A stretch of 64,000 nt of DNA from Aurelia coerulea (taxonomy: Eukaryota > Cnidaria > Scyphozoa > Semaeostomeae > Ulmaridae), in assembly GCA_039566865.1 (NCBI GenBank), contig CM076943.1, positions 12,510,001 through 12,574,000 of the forward strand, given 5' to 3'. The notes beneath the pieces were generated by a model. It was given only the letters and a program-made list of their open reading frames with translations, had not been told where the DNA came from and made no database searches. Below are positions 12,623 through 23,553 of this stretch, one piece after another; the first letter of the stretch is position 1; each line of letters starts with the position of its first letter. The position numbers and the translations under genes are program-made.

Positions 12623-13390
12623 TGCTGCAGAGCCTGAAACTGTTTATAAGAAATTATATTGAGAGTATTGAAAAGAAGTTAAGAAACTCAGCTTGGGAGC
12701 AATTTGTTACAAAATTTTCCAACATTTTATGTACGTTTTACTGTAGGTTCTATCCCCTATGCAGATGCAATTAGGTTTTTGTTTTGTATCTTTTGTTAGG
12801 TGGAAAATGCAAAATCTGTATGTACAGTACATCATTTGATGCATGGAGACGCCAAACAGTAAGTTAAGGGACCATTGTTCACTATTCATGCCCCAGCTTT
12901 GTACCAAAGAGAAATTGGTTGGTAGAGAGGTTGGGTAAAAATGATTTTGTGCTTGTGAAGGGTGTGTACAATAAATTTATTTTTATACACACATATTTTC
13001 GTAAGGAACAAATTTTGGGCCAGTACCGAAAGTTTTGGATATACACTCAGAGTTTGTTACAAGTTTCCTAAAGGTTTCAATCAGTCTTTGCGTTTACTTC
13101 CTGTGCCCCCCCCCCATGAACATTACAAAATGAAGTTTTTAAGAAACAAGTGAAAATGAAGTAAACATATGATATAGATTTCCTTTATTAAAATAGATAG
13201 TTTCTTAGGTTATATTTTCCCAGTACTAGAGTTTTGTGTGAGCAGTTCTTCTGAAAAACACTTGTGACAAAGAGAGTGACTCGAGAGTGAAGAGTGAAGA
13301 CAAGAGAGTGACTTGGAACAAAGTGATTCAGAAGTGAATCCAAAGTTGAATGAGATGTCAATGACAGTGATGACAACAGCAAGTTTTAGC

Positions 13391-13712
13391 CAGGGGCGGA
13401 TCCAGACCAAAGTTGAAAGGGGGGCCACTTGCAAAGAGGGCGCCAAAAGTATAATGGAAAGTGAGCGCGCCAAAAGCGCGCAACAATTTTTAGATGCTTT
13501 TCAAAGAAAATTATTTGATTTACTACAGTATATATAACTAAATAACGCCTTCATTTATATGTTTCCCCCATCTCTAAATTGAAACAGTTAACAAATTGTG
13601 CATTAGAGTTAGAATGAGGGGCGCTTTTCTCGCATAAGAAAATGGGGCGCCAAGCTCAATTTTCATCATGAAGGGGGCAGTTGCCCCCACTTGCCCCCTA
13701 ACTCTGCCCCTG
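13391..13712. mobile_element. hAT-type MITE, 322 bp, with perfect 8-bp TSD
   Basis: Begins CAGGGGCGGATCCAG and ends CTCTGCCCCTG. The 8-bp duplication GTTTTAGC is present at 13383-13390 and at 13713-13720. It is the same family as the element at 10785. The frames inside it have no known domain. Confidence 0.85.
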
Positions 13713-13720
13713 GTTTTAGC

Positions 13721-16060
13721 TAACCTTGATATTGAAGAGAAAGAAGCACAAGGAAAATCTTATTATAATGACTATATGTATGGGCCAACTGCAGGTGGAC
13801 GGAACTGGTATTTACTTAAAGGTATCTGTGAAATCTATTCATATGATCAACACTGCAGTAAAAAAAGAACAAGTTGCTGCAAACTAAAAACCTTTATTAA
13901 TTTTGTTTACCATTATTTAGGTTGGGGAATTATCTTTTGGATATAAAATAGTAATCATTTCAAATCTAAAAAAGTGACTTCTCTGGACAACACATACCTT
14001 CAAAAGGTGGGGGCGTTTTTTTTTTGGGGGCTACCAGAGCATCAAAATTAGCCTGTGTGCAGCCTTTACTCCTCCTGAAAGGAAAACGTTTTGAGTCCCA
14101 TGCCTGTCAGAAATTCAAAATAATATTTATCAAAAGTTTGGTAGAGAGAATTCCTAGCTGCACTGTCAACAATCACATTCAGAAATTTTATGATATTCAG
14201 AGATTCAGGTTAATCAATCAAATAGATAGACGTGCAGACAGTATTTCATCGGACTATTATGGGGTCAATCAAAAAGCCTGGGCAAAAAGTTCCTTTTCCA
14301 ATTCTTTTCCACCCCGACGAGGACCTTTTTGGGCCTACGGCGGTGGTAGGAAAGATAAGATGGAATGCACATAAGTGCACGCCCCTCCTTGCATGTATAA
14401 AAAGCATCGAAATGAATATGCTCAGATCTCTAAGTAACAAGCCTACCTTCAAAACTTTAATGAAACTGATATGTTTGAGAAACCAGATCTTCGCTTTCTT
14501 ACCCTGTAATCTTTGATCTTTCTTCGCAACGAAAACAGGCAACTTGAATGTTATTGTTCCTTCTTCGAAATAGTTCCTTGTCTGAATCGACATATGACGT
14601 AATGCTCACACGGTTACGAGGTTTCGCCTCGATATCATTCGATGACGTAATTTCCGAAATAGAATCAAAGGACACTTGACGAGACTCACGACGCTTTAGC
14701 GAGCCTTTCAATTTCAGATACAGTGAAGATTGTCTGTTCTTTGTTTATTTATTGCTCATTGAAGCAATTGACTTCACCATGATATGATGCAGAAAAGCCA
14801 GCATCAAAGCGCTTTTTGCTGCTACCAAATCGACTGTCGCTCCCAAAACTTTGGGAGCAAGAAATGCCCTTTGCACCATGACAAACAAGATAACATACAC
14901 AAGAAATCTCTCAGCTATCCATCCCATTGACTTCACTTCATGGGTCAAAAAATGTTGTTTCACATCAGTCCTCTGGGAGTCTTCTGCTAGCAGATCTAGG
15001 AATTACCAAAAAGGGAAGGGAACGGCAAGACGGACTTAAGAGATAGACTTGAGGCAAGTCTAGCTGGTCATATGCTCTCCTCAACGAGGTCCTCACAAGG
15101 ATCAAGGTAGTACGTCTGCCCTCTTATGGGATAAGGGGGGGGGGGGTTCCTTTTGGCCAAATTCCAGATCGGGGCATTTCCAGATTGGGGCATCAGGGTG
15201 TGCCGCCAGCATATTGAAAATGGTACCTTTGTCTGAACCATTCTCGTGTAAAATGATAAGACCACACTTCAGATCATAAAAGTACCACAATTTAGTCGTT
15301 TTCTCTGAAAACTGATCATCAAAATTTTGCTTTCTTCAAACACAAGCTACCAAAATGTTTGACCTTTCCTCCACCAAGCTATGCAAAAATATGCCCTTGC
15401 TTAATTAAAATTTCCAAAAAGCTTGACTAGAAGCCGAAAAGTATACCCTTAAGGGTGGCACACCTTCCCTTACCTCTAAAAAGGAGATAGAAAAAAACGT
15501 TTTTTGCTGCAAAGTTGGTTGTTATGCATAGTTTGGGCAATCGAAAGTTGTATAACTCACAGTTTTTCAGTCAACGCTAGCTTCACAAATTCTAGTTCAA
15601 ATCTTTTTGTTGATTTTAGAAAAGTGGATTTATTTCCAAAACTACTGAGAAGGTTTTGATTTTTCTCGCTTATCGTCACATTGGCAGTTGATCTTCAACA
15701 TTGGCAGTTTGATTGAAATTTTCTTTTTTTATTTCGCTGACAAGTCAGTCACTAAAATTTCTAATATTGACTGTGTGATTTGAAGAGGAAGGAGCTGCTC
15801 CCGAATTCCTACCCCATCTTGTGTGCTGGCCTGCTAAGTTTTTGACATGTTACAAATTCTATTTTAGAAATTTTGATTAAACTTTCATCGAAGAGGAGTT
15901 TAAATTCATCACATGGAAAAGAGTGCACCCTGTTCTGAATGGTCAAAGGTGAACAACAGGCATTACACTTCACATCTATTTCGGGTTAATGCGGGCGTAA
16001 CATTTGATGCTCCTGTGAATCAAACAAATCAAATGTCCCAAGCACACGCTTATACATAGA
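13721..16060. other. No gene assigned; intergenic
   Basis: Several frames of 60-116 codons exist (for example 14024-14374 plus and 14745-14963 minus), but none shows a recognisable domain or convincing splice context. A G-run element end lies near 15130. I cannot exclude a small lineage-specific exon. Confidence 0.4.
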
Positions 16061-16067
16061 TAAACAG

Positions 16068-16703
16068 AGCGTCCCAAAAAAATTGAGCACCGTTTGCGTA
16101 AAGATTGCGACAAAATGGCAAAAGATTCTCGCCAAACTCTTATATGATGTTGCTCTTAAGATGTTGAAATAAAGTTTGCTACCATCCCCGTGAAAATCCG
16201 TTGAAAAAATGATGGAGCTATGACCTTCGGAAGACCAAATTTACCTGATGACTGAAACCTGCGTCAGGTAGTCAGCGGGAATAGACCTTTTTACTCCTTC
16301 GAGAAGAGGTTTGGATCTAGTGGAACTCTCTTTAAACAGTGGAACTCTCTGATGATTATCGGAATGATTATCGGATGCATTTTGGCCGAATACGAAGGAG
16401 CTCAAATCATTTTTCTTACAACTGAAAGTCAAACGGAATCCTAATTCCCAGATTAAATTTATATGGCATTGGAGGCTGCTGTTTCATTTCACCCATGCAG
16501 CTTTTTATAGCTGACAAAATGGCCGAATCAGGCAAACTTGGTCTTCCGAAGGTCATAGCTCAAATCATTTTTCAACGGATTTTTATGGGAATGGTAGCAA
16601 ACTTTAATTGAATATCTGAAGAGCAACATCATGCAAAAGTTTGGCGAGAATCTTTAGTCGTTTCGTGGCAATCTTCAGGCAAACGGGGCACACATTTTTG
16701 GGA
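16068..16703. mobile_element. Mariner-like foldback MITE with arms of about 170-190 bp
   Basis: Starts GTCCCAAAAAAATTGAG and ends with TTTTTGGGAT. The left arm (about 16068-16240) is mirrored by the right arm (about 16530-16703). Both arms contain GACCTTCGGAAGACCAA and TTTGCTACCAT or their complements. Only non-coding sequence lies between. Confidence 0.65.
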
Positions 16704-16797
16704 TACCGATATTTCAACAATCCCTTTTCCAGTACACAATGAGACAGTTGCCTGGTTTCAGGTAGCTTTTTGATCTGAATTGCAGCTTGAGAGAATA

Positions 16798-17022
16798 TAT
16801 TTAAAGGCAGAGACACCGCAACACGACAAAAAACAACGGCAAATATGATTAATTTATATTTTGCCAATATTTCGTCCTGCCATGCAGGACTTCTTCAGGG
16901 CTTATGTGACATTACAGCCCTAAAGAAGTCCTGCATGGCAGGACGAAATATTGGCAAAATATAAATTAATCATATCGGCTGTTGTTTTTTGTCGTGTTGC
17001 GGTGTTTCTGCCTTTAAATTTA
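16798..17022. repeat. Long inverted repeat (two arms of about 108 bp) carrying hammerhead-like cores
   Basis: Arms 16798-16905 and 16914-17022 are near-perfect reverse complements around a spacer of about 8 bp. The outer part includes TTAAAGGCAGAGACACCGCA and its mirror. The inner part includes GTCCTGCATGGCAGGACGAAA. The outer arm motif recurs at 60790-60835 (TTTTTTGTCGCATTGCGG), so this is a dispersed repeat terminus and probably joins two copies head to head. Confidence 0.7.
16863..16901 (-). ncRNA. Possible hammerhead ribozyme core (minus strand)
   Basis: Read on the minus strand: GCC, then CTGAAGA (matching CUGANGA), then a perfect 7-bp stem II (GTCCTGC, loop ATG, GCAGGAC), then GAAA, TATT and GGC, which can pair with the opening GCC as a short stem I. 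The right arm of the inverted repeat has the same sequence on the plus strand, but its core reads CTAAAGA and would be inactive. Stem III is minimal or absent. This is a structural inference only. Confidence 0.45.
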
Positions 17023-17487
17023 TTCATTTTTTCGTCATCGCAAGCATCTTCGGATCCGGCAATCGACGTTGGTATCGTGGCCTTTACTTTTTCAAATTAT
17101 TTTATCGAGAGAATATCCTTTGTCTAAAACTACTATATATAATCACTTTGAGTTGGCATTTCAGTCAACAGGAACTGAGGCTATGGTCTATGGTTACAAA
17201 ATCTTCCCCCTTTCAGCTGTTGTGGAACATTCTGTTATCTTGCCTCTGAGCGAAGATCTTGCTTTGATGATTTCACAGTTTCAAAATCAAGTCTGGAAGG
17301 ACCAAAGTCATTTGTTCAGCCTTCACGTAATGCAGGCGTAGGTCAGTCTGGAGTATAACTTTGTGAATCCTAAATCACCTTTCGTGAGTTGTCGACTTCA
17401 GAGTTTTTCCATGGATTTTGGCTTCACTGATGATTCAATAGATTCAACTTCCTCTCCTTGCAAGAAATCTTCCTAAAAGAGGTAGCA

Positions 17488-18067
17488 TACCGGGTGAATT
17501 AGAAAAAAGAATCCCCGTTTAAGAGGTTACGGCTCCCTGGATATCAAGACAATGATGTCAGCATATATATAGTTTAATGGTAGAAATGTTCAAATTTATT
17601 ATGAAATTTACCTGATAGAAATCGGCCATTCCATTCTGAAATTATGAAGGATTTTCTCGAGAAAACGTCTTCAAGAAATCCAGCAAGAAATGACTTGTGG
17701 ACGCTTTAGCACGTGCTATCCTCTTGGGAGGATGAACAAGTCCTCCCCCTGGTATCGATCACCTATTCAAGGGGATTCCTTTCTCCCAAGAGGATAAAAT
17801 ACATGAATTTATGTGAGTGTCATCAATTTTAGGAAGGAAAATTTGCTCATTGTTTTCATTCGTTTTTGCAGGTTTTTGGAAGGGGCTTTCTGCAGAACAT
17901 CACCTATATCGACGAGAAGGAATGGCCAATTAAGGCCGGGTAAGTTACTGAACCCAATTGAACAAATTAGCAATAAAACAAGACAATTCTCAATGTTATT
18001 GCTTTGATATTCATGGAACAGTGGCCTTCCAAGCGGGGATTCTTTTATTTTTCTGACTCACCCGGTA
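17488..18067. mobile_element. Mariner-like MITE with TACCGGGTGAATTAG ends, 580 bp
   Basis: TA borders, with left end TACCGGGTGAATTAGAAAAA and right end TTTTCTGACTCACCCGGTA. The inside resembles the element at 59497-60508 (shared GAGTGTCAT, GGAGGATG and CGTTTTTGCAGGTTTT phrases). No transposase frame was found. Confidence 0.75.
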
Positions 18068-18365
18068 TAAAAGTGTTATCAGAAGACAGCTAAAGCAAAT
18101 TACAGTAACTGAAAGGAATACAGTCCAGATTAAAGTGAATGAATTGGTGAGCTATATGGTGCCTGTCTGCAAATAGGACAAAAGGACAAAGAGAAACCTA
18201 AACGCACTACCATTTTCATTGGTCTTGCTTTTTTCGCCATGTGTTCGATTTCAAATACAATAGGCTATTCATAAAACTATTTGGAAACCTATGAGATCTC
18301 ATCTTTTAACTCAGGTAAGTCACGTCATAAGTACCAAAAACTTAAGAAAAGATTCTCGACTGAAC

Positions 18366-18639
18366 CAGGACCGTCAAGAGTGGGGGGAGGGGGTGTGCAG
18401 CCAGGGTAGTTACCAGGGGGCCCAGGCACTCTGGGGCCTGCAAGAAATAAGGTATGTACTTTTTCTTGCTGTAGTTTTCTTTCAGGAACGTTTTCAGGCC
18501 CATTGAGATTCTAAATAAAATCTAAAAGCAGCGCCCAAAGATAAAAGGGCGTGGTTGAAAGATTTTTCCAGTGCCTCGGGCACCGGTGGCCCCCTACTGG
18601 CCTTGGCCCTGGGGCCCCGCCCTTCTCTTAATGGCCCTA
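18366..18639. mobile_element. hAT-type MITE, diverged copy
   Basis: Begins CAGGACCGTCAAGAG and ends CTCTTAATGGCCCTA. The flanks GACTGAAC and CACTGAAC match at 7 of 8 positions as a decayed target duplication. It belongs to the family of 30181-30508 and 54996-55557. Confidence 0.55.
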
Positions 18640-18959
18640 CACTGAACTCCTCCAGTTAGGGCAGTTACCAGAACCTCTTGGCCAGTGCTGTAGACTCATC
18701 ACTCAATCTGGAAAGTATGACATAAAACTAGGTGCCCCCACGATTTCTGAATGAAAATTGCATGGAGCACTTGGAAATAAAATCAAAATTTTCAAAAAAT
18801 GGAGAAAAATTAGAGAAATGATAGATCATTGGTACAGTTACTGTTCTTTCCCTTTTGAAGCTTTTGTATGCACCTGCACCTATCGTTCTCTTGCCAAGAA
18901 GTGGGATGCAAGTAAAATTATGATGTTAGTGATATTTTTAAAATCTATCTACAATATAA

Positions 18960-19445
18960 ACAAAGGGAGCCCCTTAAAAAGTAGCAGAAATCAACGTCTT
19001 GGACCCCTACTTTTCTTGATCTTTATCAATGATCTCCCACAGGCCGTCCAAGATTCTGCTGTGTCTATGTACTGTATGCTGATGATACCAGTCTGTTATC
19101 AGTCCTCTGATATGACTCAGCTGAGTGAAGCTATAAACAATGATCTTGAAAAATTAGACACTTGGCTACAAGGCAAAAACTCATTCCATGCTTCTCTTGG
19201 TGTGCAGATTGACAGCTCCCTTCATTGGAAAAAACAGATCAAGGCGATTTCCACTATTCCAGAGCTGTCAGGTTTTTGAAATATTGCCAATTCCTTTCTT
19301 CCAAAGGAACCATCTATAGATAATGTGGAGCCCCATTTTCGAAACTGCTGCTCGGTTTGGGGCTGTTGTAGTTCAACGGAACTTGACCAGTTGCAAAAAC
19401 TTCGAAATTGTGCTGCTAAGGGTTATAACAAATAGCAGTTTTGAT
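18960..19445 (+). pseudogene. Degenerate non-LTR (LINE) reverse transcriptase fragment
   Basis: Frame-broken plus-strand remnant. Visible pieces are LGPLLFLIFINDLPQAV (RT core). A frameshift then leads into a YADDTS-type active-site box (codons about 19069-19105), followed by LSEAINNDLEKLDTWL. A second shift leads to a tail resembling CCSVWG...LQKLRNCAAK...ITNSSFDAPS (19350-19450), typical of the end of a LINE RT. It has multiple frameshifts and stops and is not functional. The TA-flanked MITE at 19467 begins just after it and may have interrupted it. Confidence 0.75.
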
Positions 19446-19466
19446 GCCCCAAGCACACCACACATA

Positions 19467-19783
19467 CACCCCTGTCTAAGTGCCCCGGTACCTTCTACCC
19501 CGGTGATTTCCTCTGTGAAATTTTTTCAGCAAAATAGGTCCCTGGACAAGACGTGAATCTCCCCGGTATAAAATGCCTCACAAGTGAAACCTTGTCGGCT
19601 GCAAATTGGCGAGCCCCGGGGAGAATTTTGAGAAAACATTTCATCGTAGAAACAGTTCCCGCCAATAATTATGCCGTCCTCGTTGCATAATTGGAACTCC
19701 CCGGTGAAAATTTGACCATATATTTTGGTCACTAGGACCCCGGTGAATATCTGACCTCTCACCGGGGCACTTAGACGGGGGTG
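19467..19783. mobile_element. TA-flanked MITE with CACCCCTGTCTAAGTGCCCC ends, 317 bp
   Basis: The left end CACCCCTGTCTAAGTGCCCC is mirrored by GGGGCACTTAGACGGGGGTG, with TA on both sides (19465-19466 and 19784-19785). Inside, the phrase CCCCGGTGAA/CCCCGGTATAAA is repeated several times. No coding sequence. Confidence 0.7.
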
Positions 19784-19956
19784 TACTTATCCAAGAGCTT
19801 GGAAACTGAAATCTGAATCAAGCACAATGAGGTTTCTGTGAATAATGAGACACGGCAAAAAGTGGCATCTGTCGTTTCTGCTATTTTTTAGGGGGGGGGT
19901 CCTCTGTGACAAACCTTCATAATCAAAGAGTGGTATAAATATACTGTAATACTTAC

Positions 19957-20139
19957 AAGATCGTATATCACACGCACAATCAAGGAACAGCTTGGACATG
20001 TTGCAACATCCTCCCCATTTTCCAATTCTTCCTTTGTTATGGCAAACCTGTCTCCACATGGACATGGATAGTAATAAGTTTCTGAATCTTCGTCATATTC
20101 AAAGTCTTCTATTTCTACTTCGTCATGGAAAACTGACAT
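19957..20139 (-). CDS. DPH3: Diphthamide biosynthesis protein DPH3 (CSL zinc finger), first exon
   Basis: A 61-codon exon starting [20 protein letters not shown] and including the CSL zinc finger, with Cys pairs in PCPCGD and ATCPSCS. It ends at VIYDL|GTAAGT (donor at 19956-19955). The match to the DPH3/Kti11 family is close to residue-for-residue as I remember it. DPH3 is a small zinc/iron protein that donates electrons to the radical-SAM Dph1-Dph2 enzyme in diphthamide formation on elongation factor 2, and also works with Elongator in tRNA modification. Usual length is about 82 residues, so roughly 20 C-terminal residues should lie in a downstream exon to the left. I searched by eye from 19950 to about 15000 and did not find it. 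It may lie further left, or this copy may be truncated. Confidence 0.85.
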
Positions 20140-20561
20140 GTTTCTTTCTATTTTCTTTCGTCAAGCTTCTTCTGGGATTTGGTTTAATTTCTGATACAGT
20201 TACCTTTGCTCAACGTAAAAGCCTAATGTCTGCTGGTTGCAGCATCTAAGCCAGGCTCATATGTCTGTAAACGTCGCGTCGTAGAGTTGTACCATTATGG
20301 GCCTAAACCGACCTCCAAAAAAAAAATGTGCTCTGTTTCTTTAGTTTTGATGCCTCTCAGACAGCTCAAACTCGACGTATTAGCCAATTTTGAGTGGTGC
20401 AAATAACTTCCTTGTGACTAAAAAAGCTTTTGAGTAGCATTGAACGAAGATTTATTCCCATTTGAATTGCCAGCCTGAATACCCACAGCTACGAAGAACC
20501 AGTTCCGCCATTTAATCAAAGGACATGATGTTATCCAGTCTCCTTTTCAAACGGCCTCCTA

Positions 20562-20696
20562 ATGAATCTGTATTCATTGGCCTTTTTTGCTTGCTCCTTA
20601 GCAACATGCGAATCAAAGCTTGGAGAAGGGAAGGAAGATCAAAAGATTGAGAAACTGGACAGCAAAGAAGGGTTTGTTTTGATGGTACATTCGAAG
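20562..20696 (+). CDS. Possible first exon of a secreted protein (weak)
   Basis: ATG at 20562 opens a hydrophobic start (MNLYSLAFFACSLATCES), like a signal peptide, followed by a charged stretch. It reaches a good donor AAG|GTAAGG after codon 45. No family is recognised and no partner exon was found. This may be chance. Confidence 0.2.
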
Positions 20697-20749
20697 GTAA
20701 GGAGCACGGAGTGGCGTCAGATAATTGCTTGTTGCAAAATGACGTAGTT

Positions 20750-21930
20750 CAATATCTGCAGGAGGAATAGGAAGGAGATTTAGCGCGCCAATGAACTTTG
20801 CACACCTCTCGAAAAATTGACTTTTAAAATTTTAGGCCTGCCTAATAATAGCCATACTAGTGGGTAGAGGCCTATTCTCTTCATTATCAAGGCTGCAGTT
20901 TCTTCGAAATGAAAGAACATGCGGTAAGCAGGCTAGAGTGCAATTCATCGGGCGGCATTCGAAAGACTTTTTAAAGTCAAAGTAAATGAAGCTGAATCAC
21001 AAAACTTTCACTCAAACATAGGTAGGATCCCCCAAACCAAAGGAGAATGCAATAAGTGTGGACCACTGTTTACCCTTTAGTTTGAAAAGGCACTGAGAAA
21101 ATTAGAAGAACGAATAAGAAGTGAACCAGTTGTTTATATCATATTTTGTGTAGAAGCCAATTGGGAAGGGATTCAATTCTCATACTTTTTAGGTGCCATT
21201 AAAACACTGGCTAGTTTGCACTTTAGCGGACACACTTTTAACATTTCTTCGTGTGTGAATTTTGTACTGTTTTTTGGATGGAAAATGCATCAGTACTAAG
21301 ATTAAAGTATGCCCATTGAAACCGCGGGGGCTTGGGGGCGGCAGCCCCCAAAAATTTTCGGGGAAACGAATTCATTGATTGCTGGTTCCTGCTGCAGTTT
21401 TAGGCCATAGTTAAGTCATGTTGATGTTCTCCAGTAATTGCGAATGAGTGGAATTACGTTCGAATCTTGCATTATCCAATCAGATGATAGGATTTACATC
21501 ACTATTGTTTAGAAAGCCAATGTGCAGTTATAGTTCTAACAATACAATTCAATTCAACCTCTGTTTTCCTTGGAAACTGTGTCCGCCAAAGTGCATTTGT
21601 CCCAAAACACTTACTGTCCAGCTTCCGTTCAAAAAAAAAAATAAAAGGCCCAGGGCAGAAGTTTAGCCTTCTTCTTTCGATATGTGCTAATATTTGCTCT
21701 TTGAGACCATTTCTGGAATGCACAACAACCGAGTTGGCGACCCGGGTTTTAGGGTAATTTTTGTGGCTTGCTTTGTTTTTGTCTATATGTCTTGACCAAC
21801 CGAGCATGGAATTCCCTTTGTCTGCAATCACAAATTGCTTTGCATCTAGGTGTCAATGAAAAATGGCGAGTTCTATTGTAACATTATCTGTCCTTGTTGG
21901 CCACAAGGTCCAGTTTAGCCTTGAATTTCA
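20750..21930. other. No gene seen
   Basis: No exon recognised. A G-rich fragment at 21320-21365 (GGGGGCTTGGGGGCGGCAGC) resembles the inside of the local hAT MITEs and is probably a decayed copy. Confidence 0.4.
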
Positions 21931-21932
21931 GG

Positions 21933-22462
21933 TTTAAAGGACAAGTCCGGGTTGGTATTATTAATGATAAAATACAAGATAATAAAGCTATAAAGGATGT
22001 ATGATACTTTTTTCCACTATTTTTTGCCTTCTCCTTGTGAAATTACATATTCAAATAAGCAATTTGAGCAAAGTGACGTCATATAACGCAAACAAAAATG
22101 AGGCTGTGTGATTGTTTTTTGCCTCTTTACCTTAGCAAGCCTCTTTATCGTATTCTCATGCCATTTTCAATGCATGAGTACACAATAAAGAGGCTAACAG
22201 CAATTAAAAGGCAGAAAACAATCACACAGCCTTGTTTTTGTTTGCCTGATACGTTATTTAACAAGACTAAGCAAAAAACACCTTCCTAGAATAATTATAT
22301 CATTTACTGGAATGTCATTTCGCTCAAATTGCTTATTTGAATATGTAATTTCACAAGGAGAAGGCGAAAATTAGTGGCTCAAAAAAAGTATCATACATCA
22401 TTCATAGCAGTATTATCTTGTATTTTATCATCAATCATACCAACCCCGGACTTGTGCTTTAA
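21933..22462. mobile_element. Palindromic MITE with AAGGACAAGTCCGGGTTGG ends, 530 bp
   Basis: The left end TTTAAAGGACAAGTCCGGG is mirrored by CCCCGGACTTGTGCTTTAA. The arms share TAAAATACAAGATAATA and AAAGTATCATACATC. The centre is a second palindrome (GAGGCTGTGTGATTGTTTTT and its complement, 22092-22240). A related, left-truncated copy is at 40861-41170. Confidence 0.75.
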
Positions 22463-22814
22463 TGTCATAAAGACCTTCCAAAACTATTCAATGTACAGGT
22501 GCACTGATAAATTCTTTCCCATATTTTTCCAAGATCATTTGTATTAATATTGTTTTTGGCATGTATGCCAGAGTAAGATTACAAAAAAATATTCTTGGCA
22601 ATAATGTCAAATATAATATTTTCTGGGTTTTCAGATAATAAGCAGCTTTTTGGCTTAGAATTCATATCATGAAAGGAGAGTTGTCCCCTAGAATGAAAAA
22701 TCTTCAATGTTTGATAAAATGAGAAATAATAATAATGTTGTACTTAGGTAACTTCATACCTATATTGAGTTATGATAACCATAATTTAAAACACACTTAC
22801 ACTTAAATATTTTC

Positions 22815-22857
22815 TTCTCAGAATTTCGCTGCCCTTTGGCAGCCTCCTCAGTGAGAA
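22815..22857 (-). ncRNA. Possible hammerhead ribozyme downstream of Penelope-like fragment
   Basis: On the minus strand: TTCTCA (stem I), CTGAGGA (CUGANGA box), a stem II of GCTGCC/GGCAGC with loop AAAG, GAAA, then TTC and TGAGAA, which pairs perfectly with the opening TTCTCA. The cleavage site would follow TTC, with almost no stem III. It lies 44 bp beyond the end of the GIY-YIG fragment on the same strand, where Penelope-like elements are known to carry hammerheads. Confidence 0.55.
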
Positions 22858-22900
22858 TTGAGTTTAATGTTAATTTGAGTTCTACTAATGTTCGTTTCTT

Positions 22901-23380
22901 CTAGGTTCGATAGATGTATAGCGTTGAATCTAAGCCGCCTATCGTGCAGAGCATTCCAATTCCCCAATTCTTCTTTGTGTTTAGTTCTGGGTCCAGTTCT
23001 TTAATGAGTACAGCCTCTGTTACCTGTCTCAACATTGCATTGTTACCACAAGACAAAACTATCGTTAACTGTACATTCTGCTTCTCGCTGTTATGTTTTT
23101 CTTCTAGTATGTGCTTGTGGAATATGGAGTTTTTATGCTTCATTTCATATTTCATTGAGTGTTCGCTGACTCTTTCTCCAACGCTTCTCGCCATTTCACC
23201 TATGTACAGTTCGACATTGTTTATTTGTCCGGTGCACCCTTGGCATTTCATTTGATAAACAACACCTCTGCCGTTACAGTTAATATCTGTGTCTAATTTG
23301 CAAAACCTTGCATTTGTTGTTTGCACGTTGTTTTTCAGAAAGGATTTGACTTTGCTAACGTTCTTTTCAATGATTTTCCC
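22901..23380 (-). pseudogene. Penelope-like element GIY-YIG endonuclease fragment
   Basis: A 141-codon minus-strand frame starting near 23326, extended upstream to about 23380 (KIIEKNVSKVKSFLKNN). It carries a GIY-YIG-type nuclease: VVYQMKC, then YIGEMARSVGERVSEH, then FHKHILEEKH, RQVTEAVLIKELDPELN and NWG. The zinc-linker-like Cys residues QMKCQGC are present. No reverse transcriptase part adjoins it, and a stop closes the frame upstream, so this is a 5'-truncated copy. It ends about 170 bp from the CCDC146 start codon. Confidence 0.75.
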
Positions 23381-23553
23381 GCTCTTTCAACCACATGGAT
23401 TTTCAGTTAGAATAATATAATGTTGATTTAACAATTTCTTGATATTGCATTATTTATTTTGAACAAAATGTCAGATATAAATTACCCTCACCTTACACCA
23501 AAAGTGCTGCCTGTTTGTAAACAGTTTTAAACTTTCTCATAGAAGATTAGATC

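Noticed and set aside
14745..14963. 72-aa minus frame with hydrophobic segments
   Set aside because: No signal of a family and no convincing flanking splice sites; left as unassigned.
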